A stretch of DNA of 64,000 nt, taken from Chitinophagaceae bacterium. GTDB lineage: Bacteria > Bacteroidota > Bacteroidia > Chitinophagales > Chitinophagaceae. Position 1 is the first letter of the stretch. Each line of letters opens with the position of its first letter. The notes under the pieces were generated by a model. That model was not told where the DNA came from. It searched no databases and saw only the letters and a list, made by a program, of their open reading frames with translations. The translations under genes and the position numbers were made by a program. The stretch spans positions 682,001 to 746,000 of the forward strand of contig JADJBP010000001.1 in the NCBI GenBank assembly GCA_016703625.1, written 5' to 3'. Positions 17,939 through 26,754 of this stretch are shown here, piece after piece.

Positions 17939-19660
17939 TTAATAATCGTATCTCCTGTTAAACATATTTATCCGAACGCCCCCGGTAAATAAGGTTGTGG
18001 TTTGCGCAGCCGGGTTGTTCAACGTTTTAAAATGTCGGTATAAACCGGTTACTTCAAAAAAGATATTCTCCCTTATTTCGTAAGATACCTGTAAGTATGT
18101 ATTTAATACGGTGGCTTTGTCGCCGCTTCCGATCTTAAACCCGCTGTTCATGGTTCGTGTGGTATAATCCCTGAAGATATTTCCCCCAAAATTTTTACCG
18201 GCGCTGTCAAGTCCCTGGGTATAAAAAATGCCCTGCAGGTATACATGCCATTTAGGTGCGGGCTGGTAGCGTATGATGCCCAAAAACTCCTGGAAATTGG
18301 CTCCCAGCGGGTGTGCCAATGGCTGGTTGTAATGGGTGTAATTGGAAATGGTATCACTATGTGTATAGGTGAAAGGCCTTACACGGTTCGTTTCCAGTTG
18401 TATATCCAGGTTAGGCACTCCAAATGCATCCACATATTTTACACCAACCTGTAAGCCCCATTTATTAACCCAGCTTGTCGGGTTGTTCTTGATCTCAGAT
18501 AGAATAAATTCATCCAGCAGGAACTGTCCGTATAACTGTGCCCTATGCCCGATATTTGCCTTGAAATCAATTCCTGCAACAGCGTTATCGGGGCTGCCAA
18601 CAGTGCCTTCAATGTGCCGGTAAAAAATGATGGGATTTAAATATTGAAAATCGAAATGGTTCTTACGGCCAAAAATAACACCTTCAAAAACACCGATGTT
18701 CAGCCATTTAGTAACGTTCATACTCAGGTGGTGCATGGCGGCATATTTACGGTCGAGTAAGGTATCGCCGGCTTTTTTAAACTGTGGCATCAGTTCCATA
18801 AATATATTCTGGTAATTGAGCTTCCAGATGCGGGTATTGAGCTTTAAAAATAAATTACTGTTGCCCCAGTCGCTTAATAATAAACTGCGGTAACCGTTGC
18901 CGATAAAGTTCTTGTCGTACCCAAACTGTATGTCAATGGCCCCGGCAGCCTTGAACGTAATGTATCCCCGGGCATCAAAATAATCAACACCGGTAGTTTT
19001 AAACGGTTTATAAAAACCAACCCCGGGTACAGCCCTGAAATGGTTGACCTGCTGCTGAAAGAATTGGGGCCCGCGTTCCTGGTTATCCGTTAAAAAAGTA
19101 GAGAACCCGATCTTTCGGCCAATGGTTCCCCGTAAAGTAATTCCCTTGCTGTTTAAAAAAATAGATTTATTATAACCCGTTTCCACACCATGTACATATT
19201 GAAAAACCGGGTTAAGCGCCAGGAAAAAGTTTTTGGTATTCACTTCTAAAAAATTAGGCTTCGTGGTATAAAAATTCTTCAATACCGGCCTTTTACTTAA
19301 AAATTCTTTTTTTGAACCGGTTACCCATTCACTGTTATTCATTAAAAAACTGTTCAGGTTGTATTCATCTATAGATGTTAATGCCTGGCTGTTCCACTCT
19401 TCGTATTTATCCCTGCCGGTCAGCGTGTTTACATATCCAAGGCGGGCACTGTCGATAAATTCGGTCTGATCCACAATATATTTCCGGTTGAACGGCCGTA
19501 CTGAAGAAAAATTGAGATGGGTATTCTTTTGCTGTTTGATCTCCATACGGTCAACAAAATGTATGTCTTTTGATCCGGGCGTTAAAAAGGTGGATTGTGC
19601 TGTGGCTATAGCAGGACAAATAAAAAACAGCAGTTTGGTTAAGCTTTTAATAAATTGCAT
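17939..19660 (-). CDS. Predicted outer-membrane protein (RemB/Wzi-like)
   Basis: 573 residues with a signal peptide ending ATAQ. Starts with FLTPGSKDIHFVDRMEIKQQ and continues through many alternating-hydrophobicity strands (QFGYDKNFIGNGYRSLLLSD, NIGVFEGVIFG, IDFKANIGHRAQLYGQFLLD), ending with an aromatic strand GVRINMFNRRYDY, as for an outer-membrane barrel. It resembles Bacteroidota proteins often labelled capsule-assembly Wzi-like or gliding protein RemB; I cannot separate the two here. Convergent with porT, 11 bp apart. Confidence 0.6.
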   Translation of the reverse strand: MQFIKSLTKLLFFICPAIATAQSTFLTPGSKDIHFVDRMEIKQQKNTHLNFSSVRPFNRKYIVDQTEFIDSARLGYVNTLTGRDKYEEWNSQALTSIDEYNLNSFLMNNSEWVTGSKKEFLSKRPVLKNFYTTKPNFLEVNTKNFFLALNPVFQYVHGVETGYNKSIFLNSKGITLRGTIGRKIGFSTFLTDNQERGPQFFQQQVNHFRAVPGVGFYKPFKTTGVDYFDARGYITFKAAGAIDIQFGYDKNFIGNGYRSLLLSDWGNSNLFLKLNTRIWKLNYQNIFMELMPQFKKAGDTLLDRKYAAMHHLSMNVTKWLNIGVFEGVIFGRKNHFDFQYLNPIIFYRHIEGTVGSPDNAVAGIDFKANIGHRAQLYGQFLLDEFILSEIKNNPTSWVNKWGLQVGVKYVDAFGVPNLDIQLETNRVRPFTYTHSDTISNYTHYNQPLAHPLGANFQEFLGIIRYQPAPKWHVYLQGIFYTQGLDSAGKNFGGNIFRDYTTRTMNSGFKIGSGDKATVLNTYLQVSYEIRENIFFEVTGLYRHFKTLNNPAAQTTTLFTGGVRINMFNRRYDY

Positions 19661-19698
19661 CAGATAATTTTAGTTTAACAGGTTACTTGATTCAAGTT

Positions 19699-21039
19699 AT
19701 GCAAAAATACCTTTTTAAGAACATACCCGTTGTAAATGAAGGAAAAATCCGTTCATTGGATGTTTTAACTAATGGCGAACGGATAGAAAAAATTGCGGGT
19801 AGCATTGAAACCAAATACAGGGTTGTGGAGATCAATGGCGAAGGGAAGCATCTTTTTCCCGGTGTTATTGATGACCAGGTTCATTTTCGGGAACCCGGCC
19901 TTACGCATAAGGCTACCATATATACCGAAAGCAAAGCCGCTGTGGCAGGCGGTGTTACCGCTTTTATGGAAATGCCAAATACCATCCCCAATGCATTAAC
20001 GCCGCAACTGCTGGAAGATAAGTACACTATTGCTGCAAATACCTCGCTGGCCAACTATTCATTTTTTATGGGTACCAGCAATAATAATGCTGAGGAAGTA
20101 TTAAGAATGAACGACCATAAAAAAGATGTTTGCGGAGTAAAAATATTCATGGGCGCCAGTACCGGCAATATGCTGGTTGACAGCCATAGCGCCCTGGACA
20201 GGGTTTTCAGGGAGAGCGAAATGCTGATCGCCACTCATTGCGAAGACGAAAGGATCATTAAATCCAATTATGAGCGGCTGAAAAATGAAAAAGGAGTGTT
20301 AACAGCTGCTGATCATCCCCTGGTTAGAAATGAAGAAGCCTGCTTTGAATCTTCACTGGTAGCCATAAAGTTTGCACAGAAATACGGCAGCCGTTTACAC
20401 ATCCTGCACATCAGCACCGAAAAAGAACTGCAGCTTTTCAGCAATATGATGCCGCTAAAGGACAAAAGAATTACAGCCGAGGTTTGTGTGCACCACCTGC
20501 ATTTTACAGCTAATGATTATGAATCACTGGGCTATAAAATAAAATGCAACCCGGCCATTAAAGCTGCACGCAATAAAGAAGCCCTGTGGAAAGCACTGAT
20601 GGATGACCGGCTTGATGTGATTGCCCCGGACCATGCACCGCATACGCTGGAAGAAAAACAGGGGCTTTATGAACAGGCCCATGCCGGTTTGCCGCTGGTG
20701 CAGCATGCTTTATCATTAATGTTACATTATCATAAACAGGGAAGGATCAGTATGGAAAAAATTGCCCAAAAAATGAGTCATGCAGTGGCCGATTGTTTTG
20801 GAATTGAAAACAGGGGATATATACGGGAAGGATACTTTGCCGACCTGGTAGTGGTTGACAATAATTTACCCTCAACCGTCACCAAAGAAAATATTTTATA
20901 CAAATGTGGCTGGAGCCCTTTAGAGAATTTTACATTTCCTGCATCTATACAAAACACTTTTGTGAACGGCCATATGGTTTATGATAATGGCAAATTTGAT
21001 GAGACAACTAAAGGACAAAGACTATTATTTAACAGGTAA
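19699..21039 (+). CDS. pyrC: Dihydroorotase (amidohydrolase superfamily)
   Basis: 446 residues from ATG 19699 (an upstream TTG is possible). Converts carbamoyl aspartate to dihydroorotate in pyrimidine synthesis. Metal-site elements: FPGVIDDQVHFREPG (the class I DxHxHxR element has Gln-Val in place of the first His region), VKIFMGASTGNML with the Lys that is carboxylated, ATHCEDER, LHILHISTEKE, and APDHAPHTLEEK. C-terminal GYIREGYFADLVVVD is the amidohydrolase beta-sandwich. The lost first His would affect one metal ligand, so an allantoinase-like or inactive variant cannot be excluded, but Bacteroidota dihydroorotases commonly look like this. Confidence 0.85.
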   Translation: MQKYLFKNIPVVNEGKIRSLDVLTNGERIEKIAGSIETKYRVVEINGEGKHLFPGVIDDQVHFREPGLTHKATIYTESKAAVAGGVTAFMEMPNTIPNALTPQLLEDKYTIAANTSLANYSFFMGTSNNNAEEVLRMNDHKKDVCGVKIFMGASTGNMLVDSHSALDRVFRESEMLIATHCEDERIIKSNYERLKNEKGVLTAADHPLVRNEEACFESSLVAIKFAQKYGSRLHILHISTEKELQLFSNMMPLKDKRITAEVCVHHLHFTANDYESLGYKIKCNPAIKAARNKEALWKALMDDRLDVIAPDHAPHTLEEKQGLYEQAHAGLPLVQHALSLMLHYHKQGRISMEKIAQKMSHAVADCFGIENRGYIREGYFADLVVVDNNLPSTVTKENILYKCGWSPLENFTFPASIQNTFVNGHMVYDNGKFDETTKGQRLLFNR

Positions 21040-21052
21040 AACATAAAAATTC

Positions 21053-21068
21053 TCCGCCAGCTGGCGGA
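21053..21068. repeat. Perfect 16-nt GC-rich palindrome before the MutS-like gene
   Basis: TCCGCCAGCTGGCGGA, fully self-complementary, 8 bases upstream of ATG 21077. In the transcript it would fold into a hairpin near the ribosome-binding region. Confidence 0.75.
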
Positions 21069-21076
21069 CCAGGGGT

Positions 21077-22393
21077 ATGGATATCGACAAAACAACACTT
21101 GCCGACCTTTTAATGTTCAACAGTGGCGAAGATATGTCGGTGTTTGGTAAACTGGATCTTTGCAGTACCACGCACGGCAGCGAGCAATTGCGGATCAATT
21201 TCAGCACACCCCTCAAAACCCGTGAAGAGATCGTGGCAGTGCAGCAAACCCTGCAGCTCATCATCAAAAAACAACAGCAGTGGCCGGCGCATATCAGCAA
21301 TGGTACGGTGATGGTGGTTGAAAAATTCTATGATACACCCATCAGCCTGATACCTGCTCATCCATCAGCCATGGAAACCTACAGTTATAAGTTGCTGCAT
21401 GGCCCCGACTTTGCGCTGGTTACTTATTCGGCCAAACATTGTTTCGATTTTATCAAAGGGTTCCAGCATTTGCTGGGCCTGTTTGCCAATGAAGACCTCC
21501 CTGCTCCGTTTAAAAAAGTAATGAATGAAATTGCGCAGATCACCGGCAAACCGCAATTTGACATTGTTAATAAGTCTTTGAAAAGTGAGCAGTTGACAAA
21601 AGCACAATTACTGGAGTTTGCTCATTTTATCAGGTACAATTTCAAACACAATATGATGGGCCTGGTGATCCTGTATGCACAGCTCGATGCCTGGTATGGC
21701 ATGGCAAAGGCAGTTCAGGAATTCGGGCTGGTATTCCCTGAATTTGTTGAGCATAATGAACCCGTCATTGCGGCAAAGGGACTGTATCACCTGCTTGTAC
21801 AGGAGCCGGTGGCTTATGATGTGCAACTGAACCGGAAAACAAATTTCCTGTTCTTAACCGGCGCCAATATGGCGGGTAAAAGTACCTTCATCAAATCAGT
21901 AGGCGCTTCTGTTTTCCTGGCACATATCGGCATGGGAGTTCCGGCAAAGCAAATGACGCTTACGCTGTTCGATGGTATGCTCAGCAATATCAACGTGGTG
22001 GATAATATTGCCAAAGGCGAAAGCTATTTTTATAATGAAGTGCAGCGCATAAAAGCCACCATCAACAAAATAAGCAATGGCAAAAAGTGGCTGATACTGA
22101 TCGACGAACTGTTTAAAGGCACCAATGTGCAGGACGCCATGAAATGCAGCAGCACAGTGATAGAAGGGCTGCTTAAAATGAAAAATTCGCTTTTCATACT
22201 TTCTACACATTTGTATGAAATAGGAGAGGAATTAAAAAAATACCCCAATATTGATTTTAAATATTTTGAAACATCGGTGGTCGACGGCCAGCTTCATTTC
22301 CCGTATCATTTAAAAGACGGTATCAGCAATGACAGGCTGGGTTATTTAATATTAAAGCGGGAAGGCGTGGTGGAGATGCTGGAAAAAATGTAA
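21077..22393 (+). CDS. MutS-related ATPase (MutS core and ATPase domains only)
   Basis: 438 residues, about half the length of MutS; it lacks the mismatch-recognition N-terminus. Opens with a core-domain-like SEQLRINFSTPLKTREEI, followed by helical lever segments. The ATPase domain carries Walker A TGANMAGKSTF near residue 262, VVDNIAKGESYFYNEVQRI, and Walker B WLILIDELFKGTN, then LFILSTHLYEIGEEL. This layout matches the short MutS family of Bacteroidota, which is not the mismatch repair MutS; its role is unsettled. Sits 38 bp after dihydroorotase, possibly co-transcribed. Confidence 0.85.
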   Translation: MDIDKTTLADLLMFNSGEDMSVFGKLDLCSTTHGSEQLRINFSTPLKTREEIVAVQQTLQLIIKKQQQWPAHISNGTVMVVEKFYDTPISLIPAHPSAMETYSYKLLHGPDFALVTYSAKHCFDFIKGFQHLLGLFANEDLPAPFKKVMNEIAQITGKPQFDIVNKSLKSEQLTKAQLLEFAHFIRYNFKHNMMGLVILYAQLDAWYGMAKAVQEFGLVFPEFVEHNEPVIAAKGLYHLLVQEPVAYDVQLNRKTNFLFLTGANMAGKSTFIKSVGASVFLAHIGMGVPAKQMTLTLFDGMLSNINVVDNIAKGESYFYNEVQRIKATINKISNGKKWLILIDELFKGTNVQDAMKCSSTVIEGLLKMKNSLFILSTHLYEIGEELKKYPNIDFKYFETSVVDGQLHFPYHLKDGISNDRLGYLILKREGVVEMLEKM

Positions 22394-22432
22394 TTTTTTT
22401 ATGCGGAAATATATTTCCATAATCATCCCGTT

Positions 22433-22915
22433 TTGTATGATTGTCTTATTCATTGGATGTGTACAGTTTTTACTGCTATTACGAATGAGTTTTTTGATTT
22501 CTTTTCAACCTTCTTTTTTTACTGTATTTTATTTTCAATGTTATGGATTCTTATTGCTTCATATAAAAAGAAGATTAACCTTCTTTTTGTATCTACTGCA
22601 ATATTCATGATTGCTTTCATGTCTGTTAAACTTTCTCTACGTCATATTGAAGACTATCATTTTCAAAGAACAATTTCTAAGGGAGATATTATAAAATCTG
22701 ATCTGCAGGATTACAAAGTAGTCCATAATGTTTATCCTGAAAGTTTAAAAGAAATGTATAAGAAATCAAAGGTCCCTAAGTATAGTATAGGATTAATAAA
22801 ATATAATTTTGACTATTATTGTACAGATACAAGTTACAGGCTATATTTTAATCACTTTGACGGTAGTAGTTTTATAAATAATGGTGAAAGCCATGTTTGG
22901 AACTTTTATGATTAA
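22433..22915 (+). CDS. Membrane-anchored hypothetical protein with pseudopilin-like tail
   Basis: 160 residues in the frame from ATG 22433. Two hydrophobic helices (FFDFFSTFFFYCILFSMLWI and INLLFVSTAIFMIAFMSV) are followed by a soluble part, SDLQDYKVVHNVYPESLKEM ... YNFDYYCTDTSYRLYFNH, whose spacing recalls the C-terminal part of type II pseudopilins. Another open frame from ATG 22401 starts with a better-looking membrane helix (MRKYISIIIPFCMIVLFIG) and may be the true N-terminus after a frameshift near 22460. The gene is more AT-rich than its neighbours. No family assigned. Confidence 0.55.
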   Translation: MYDCLIHWMCTVFTAITNEFFDFFSTFFFYCILFSMLWILIASYKKKINLLFVSTAIFMIAFMSVKLSLRHIEDYHFQRTISKGDIIKSDLQDYKVVHNVYPESLKEMYKKSKVPKYSIGLIKYNFDYYCTDTSYRLYFNHFDGSSFINNGESHVWNFYD

Positions 22916-23005
22916 AAATATCAGGATCGCTTTATTGCTGTTGTCAAATGTGCGAAGATGTAGTTTTTTTTATTTTTTATATCTTACTTTAATAATAATT
23001 TTTCC

Positions 23006-24196
23006 ATGAAAAGAACAATGCTGCTTATTGCAGGATTTTTAATCCTGTTTGCCATTGAAATCCTCCGTGTTTATTTCATCATGCCCTTCCCTGGCAGCCA
23101 GAAAGCAGATACCATTCAAATAGCTTATTTCCTCAACAACAATATATGGTGGTTCAGGATATTGGGATTGATCCTGATCCTGCTGCCAATGATCTATATT
23201 TTTCGTAACAGCAGGTGGTGGAAAAAAATATTCCTTGCTTTTTTTGTGTTGATCTATGCAACCGTTTTTTACTTTTTCAATTTTAAATTCCTGGCCGATA
23301 AAATGTTTATCCAGCCGTCTAATAAAATACTGGCAACGGCAGCTGATAATAAGATAGACAACACTAAACTTGTTATAGGCGTGGCCATAAACGGACAGGC
23401 AAAAGCATATCCCGTTGAAATAATCGGGTATCATCACCAGGTTACAGACAGTATTGGCGGTGAACCGGTAATGGTTACCTATTGCACCGTTTGCAGAACG
23501 GGACGGGTTTTCAGTCCGTTTGTAAATGGTAAGCTTGAAAAATTCCGGTTGGTGGGTATGGATCATTTTAATGCCATGTTTGAAGATGCGGAAACAAAAA
23601 GCTGGTGGCGGCAGGCAACCGGTATAGCTGTAGCAGGACAGTTAAAAGGAACGGCATTAAAAGAAATGGAATCAGAACAACTGACACTTGGCGCCTGGAT
23701 ACGGAAGTACCCGAATACAACCATCCTGCAGCCTGATCCTGTATTTGCAGATCAATACAAAGGTTTGCAGGGATTTGATGATGGCACTATACAAAGCGGC
23801 CTCGAAAAAAGAGACAGCGCTTCCTGGCAATTCAAATCATGGGTGATTGGTGTGCAAAATAATGGACATGCAAAAGCATACGACTGGAATGAGCTGGTGA
23901 AGCAAAGGGTGATCAATGATACTTTTCAGAATACAGCTTTAGTGCTGGTGTTGGAAAATGACAGCCGTTCTTTTCATGTATGGAACAGGCAGGTGAATGA
24001 TAAGTTGCTGCATTTTACCTTTGATGCTTCTTCACAAACTTTAAAAGATACTGCAACCAATTCTCAATGGACTATGAACGGAGAATGTGTGGAAGGCATT
24101 TTAAAAGGATCCCGGCTTTCTGCAATACAGGCCTACCAGGAGTTTTGGCATAGCTGGAGAAGTTTTCATCCGGGAACAAGAAAATATACTCCATAA
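23006..24196 (+). CDS. DUF3179 domain membrane protein
   Basis: 396 residues. Three hydrophobic segments near the N-terminus (residues about 5-25, 48-66 and 72-92) are followed by a DUF3179 domain: VIGVAINGQAKAYPVEIIGY, a Cys motif TYCTVCRTGRVF in place of the usual TYCPLCNSG, and FRLVGMDHFNAMFEDAETKS. The region QTGIAVAGQLKGTAL-like and LGAWIRKYPNTTIL are also typical. Function of the family is unknown. Preceded by a T-rich region; no clear terminator on either side. Confidence 0.85.
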   Translation: MKRTMLLIAGFLILFAIEILRVYFIMPFPGSQKADTIQIAYFLNNNIWWFRILGLILILLPMIYIFRNSRWWKKIFLAFFVLIYATVFYFFNFKFLADKMFIQPSNKILATAADNKIDNTKLVIGVAINGQAKAYPVEIIGYHHQVTDSIGGEPVMVTYCTVCRTGRVFSPFVNGKLEKFRLVGMDHFNAMFEDAETKSWWRQATGIAVAGQLKGTALKEMESEQLTLGAWIRKYPNTTILQPDPVFADQYKGLQGFDDGTIQSGLEKRDSASWQFKSWVIGVQNNGHAKAYDWNELVKQRVINDTFQNTALVLVLENDSRSFHVWNRQVNDKLLHFTFDASSQTLKDTATNSQWTMNGECVEGILKGSRLSAIQAYQEFWHSWRSFHPGTRKYTP

Positions 24197-24357
24197 ATTT
24201 TAATTGAGCATTTTTTCACCGTTGTCGGCCTCCTGGCCAACAACTTTTCATCCAATCATAAATACTACTACGTTTCTTAATTTCACGGTTTTTTCCCCGG
24301 TTTCCTGAGGTTTTTCCCTTTCTATTCTTTAAATATTATTTTATTATTGTCCTATTC

Positions 24358-25902
24358 ATGCTAGTCAAAACTTTTGGCAGTGCCGTTTATGGAGTAGAAG
24401 CGATCAGCATTACTGTAGAAGTAAGCGTAAACAACCAGGGCAAAAATTATTTTATTGTTGGCCTGCCCGATAATGCCGTTAAAGAAAGCTTGCAGCGCGT
24501 GGAGAGCGCTATCAAAAGCAATAAACTGTACATGCCACGTACCAAGCTGGTGGTTAACCTGGCGCCGGCCAATATAAAAAAATCAGGTACCGCTTTTGAT
24601 CTTCCAATCGCCATCGGAACATTAGGCGCTACCGAGCAAATTGAAAATCCGGAAAAATTTGCCGACTATGTGATCATGGGCGAGTTAAGCCTGGATGGAG
24701 AGATACGCCCCATCACCGGTGCATTGCCCATTGCCATACAGGCACGTAAGGAGGGTTTTAAAGGATTGATCGTTCCCAAACAAAATGCAAGGGAAGCAGC
24801 CATGGTAAATAACCTGGATGTTTTTGCAGTGGAACACATTAAAGATGTGATCGGATTTTTTAAAGAAGAAGGATCCATTAAACCGACCATCGTAAATACC
24901 AGCGAAGAATTTGCCAATGCACAAAGTGATTTTGAAATTGATTTCAGCGATGTGAAGGGACAGGAAAATATCAAGCGGGCATTGGAGATCGCAGCTGCGG
25001 GTGGTCACAATGCCATTTTAATTGGTCCGCCCGGAGCCGGAAAGACCATGCTGGCAAAGCGTTTGCCAACCATACTGCCTCCATTAAGTTTACAGGAAGC
25101 GCTGGAAACAACCAAGATACATTCTGTGGCAGGCAAGCTTCCCGAAAATTCTACCCTGATCTCGAAACGGCCTTTCAGAAGCCCGCATCACACAATTTCT
25201 GATGTAGCTTTAGTTGGTGGCGGTGGTATTCCGCAACCCGGTGAAATTTCATTGGCGCATAATGGTGTTTTATTTTTAGATGAACTGCCCGAATTTAAAA
25301 GGCAGGTTCTGGAAGTAATGCGCCAGCCGATGGAAGAAAGAAGAGTAACCATTTCAAGGGCAAAGGTTGCGCTGGATTTTCCTGCTTCCTTTATGCTGAT
25401 CGCCAGTATGAACCCCTGTCCCTGCGGATTTTTTAATCACCCCGAAAAAGAATGTACCTGTCCGCCTGGTGCAGTACAGAAATACCTGAATAAAATATCA
25501 GGCCCATTGTTAGACCGCATCGACCTGCATGTTGAAGTAACACCGGTTGCATTTAATGAATTATCATCGGCTCAGCAATTTGAAAAAAGCAGCAGTGTAC
25601 GGGAACGGGTTATTAAGGCAAGAAAAATACAGGAAGACCGGTATAAAAATAATGAAGGGGTTTATGCCAATGCACAAATGAGCAGTAAACAACTGAAAGA
25701 GATCTGTGCCATCAGTGCTGCCGGACAAAACTTATTAAAAGTAGCCATGGAAAAATTAAACCTCAGCGCCCGTGCCTACGACCGTATCTTAAAAGTGAGC
25801 CGAACCATTGCCGACCTGGCAGCCAGTGAGCAAATAAAACCGGAGCATTTGGCAGAAGCGATACAGTACCGGAGTTTGGACAGGGAGGGGTGGACGGGGT
25901 GA
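24358..25902 (+). CDS. YifB family Mg chelatase-like AAA+ ATPase
   Basis: 514 residues. N-terminal ChlI-like domain (VKTFGSAVYGVEAISITVEV ... FIVGLPDNAVKESLQRV), an AAA+ core with Walker A GPPGAGKTM and Walker B LFLDELPEF, sensor MNPCPCGFFNHPEKECTCPP with four Cys, and a C-terminal Mg_chelatase_C (LNLSARAYDRILKVSRTIAD). Members (YifB/ComM) are linked to natural transformation as branch-migration helicases in some bacteria. Full length for the family. Confidence 0.93.
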   Translation: MLVKTFGSAVYGVEAISITVEVSVNNQGKNYFIVGLPDNAVKESLQRVESAIKSNKLYMPRTKLVVNLAPANIKKSGTAFDLPIAIGTLGATEQIENPEKFADYVIMGELSLDGEIRPITGALPIAIQARKEGFKGLIVPKQNAREAAMVNNLDVFAVEHIKDVIGFFKEEGSIKPTIVNTSEEFANAQSDFEIDFSDVKGQENIKRALEIAAAGGHNAILIGPPGAGKTMLAKRLPTILPPLSLQEALETTKIHSVAGKLPENSTLISKRPFRSPHHTISDVALVGGGGIPQPGEISLAHNGVLFLDELPEFKRQVLEVMRQPMEERRVTISRAKVALDFPASFMLIASMNPCPCGFFNHPEKECTCPPGAVQKYLNKISGPLLDRIDLHVEVTPVAFNELSSAQQFEKSSSVRERVIKARKIQEDRYKNNEGVYANAQMSSKQLKEICAISAAGQNLLKVAMEKLNLSARAYDRILKVSRTIADLAASEQIKPEHLAEAIQYRSLDREGWTG

Positions 25903-25928
25903 TCTGATATTCAACAAATAAAAGCACA

Positions 25929-26483
25929 ATGATGAAAAAGGCAATAAAGAAATCAATTATATTGGCAGATGAAGTGATCATGAGTAAAATTTATATGGTG
26001 AGTGGTCAAAAAGTAATGCTAGACCGTGATCTCGCAGCATTGTATGGTGTGGAAACAAAGGTATTAAAACAGGCGGTGAGAAGAAATGCGCACAGGTTTC
26101 CGGATGACTTTATGTTTGAAATGAGTAAAAGAGAATTTGAAGATTGGAGGTCACAATTTGTGACCTCCAATAATAGCAGTATGATGGGTTTACGGTATGC
26201 CCCGTTTTGCTTTACTGAACAGGGAGTAACGATGTTGTCCTGTATTTTAAATAGTACAAGTGCTATTGCAATCAATATTCAGATCATCCGGATTTTTACC
26301 AGGCTCCGGGAAATGGTTACTGCACACAAGGACATCTTGTTAAAGCTGGAATTGTTGGAAAAGAAAGTTACAGGCCATGACGAAAATATTCATATGATTT
26401 TTCAGGCGCTAAAGCAGTTATTAAGCCCACCGGCAGCGCCGAGAAGGAGGATAGGATTCAGGAGAAATGAGGAAGATGATTGA
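25929..26483 (+). CDS. ORF6N domain protein
   Basis: 184 residues: an ORF6N DNA-binding-like domain (IYMVSGQKVMLDRDLAALYG to FCFTEQGVTMLSCILNSTSA), then a coiled-coil tail (LREMVTAHKDILLKLELLEK). ORF6N occurs in phage antirepressor-type proteins and in stand-alone bacterial copies, which are very common in Bacteroidota. There are no other phage genes here. The coding sequence contains a 29-nt perfect palindrome at 26143-26171 encoding the conserved WRSQFVTSN motif. ATG at 25929 or 25932. Confidence 0.88.
   Translation: MMKKAIKKSIILADEVIMSKIYMVSGQKVMLDRDLAALYGVETKVLKQAVRRNAHRFPDDFMFEMSKREFEDWRSQFVTSNNSSMMGLRYAPFCFTEQGVTMLSCILNSTSAIAINIQIIRIFTRLREMVTAHKDILLKLELLEKKVTGHDENIHMIFQALKQLLSPPAAPRRRIGFRRNEEDD
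26143..26171. repeat. 29-nt perfect palindrome inside the ORF6N gene
   Basis: Arms ATTGGAGGTCACAA and TTGTGACCTCCAAT, 14 bases each, around a single T. Encodes the DWRSQFVTSN part of the ORF6N domain. Confidence 0.9.
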
Positions 26484-26754
26484 AAATATAAAACCGGTGC
26501 ATTTGTCTGTGGCGATACAGTAATGGAACCGCAACAAGTAAGCATGTACATGGGGCCATTCAGCAAGCTTTTATCTACAATATGCAGTTTACAGGAAATA
26601 AAATCTTTTATTTCAAAGACTGCCAATCGAAGGACCCTGTGGGCTGCCCCTGCCCACTGCCAACTCTTTTCTGCCTTTCCGTCATTTTTTCCGATCTTGT
26701 ACGATATTTGATACATTGAAGCTTTTCAATGTATAATCAGAAACAAACTACTGA

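Noticed and set aside
19699..21039. Allantoinase instead of dihydroorotase
   Set aside because: Overall motif pattern fits class I dihydroorotase of Bacteroidota and no purine-degradation genes are nearby, though the altered first metal motif leaves some doubt.
25929..26483. Prophage region around the ORF6N gene
   Set aside because: Only the ORF6N protein is phage-like; neighbours are housekeeping genes and no integrase, capsid or attachment sites are seen.
26523..26711. 62-codon ORF between ORF6N and the ABC exporter
   Set aside because: Ends in low-complexity Phe/Pro sequence and has no start context; likely chance.
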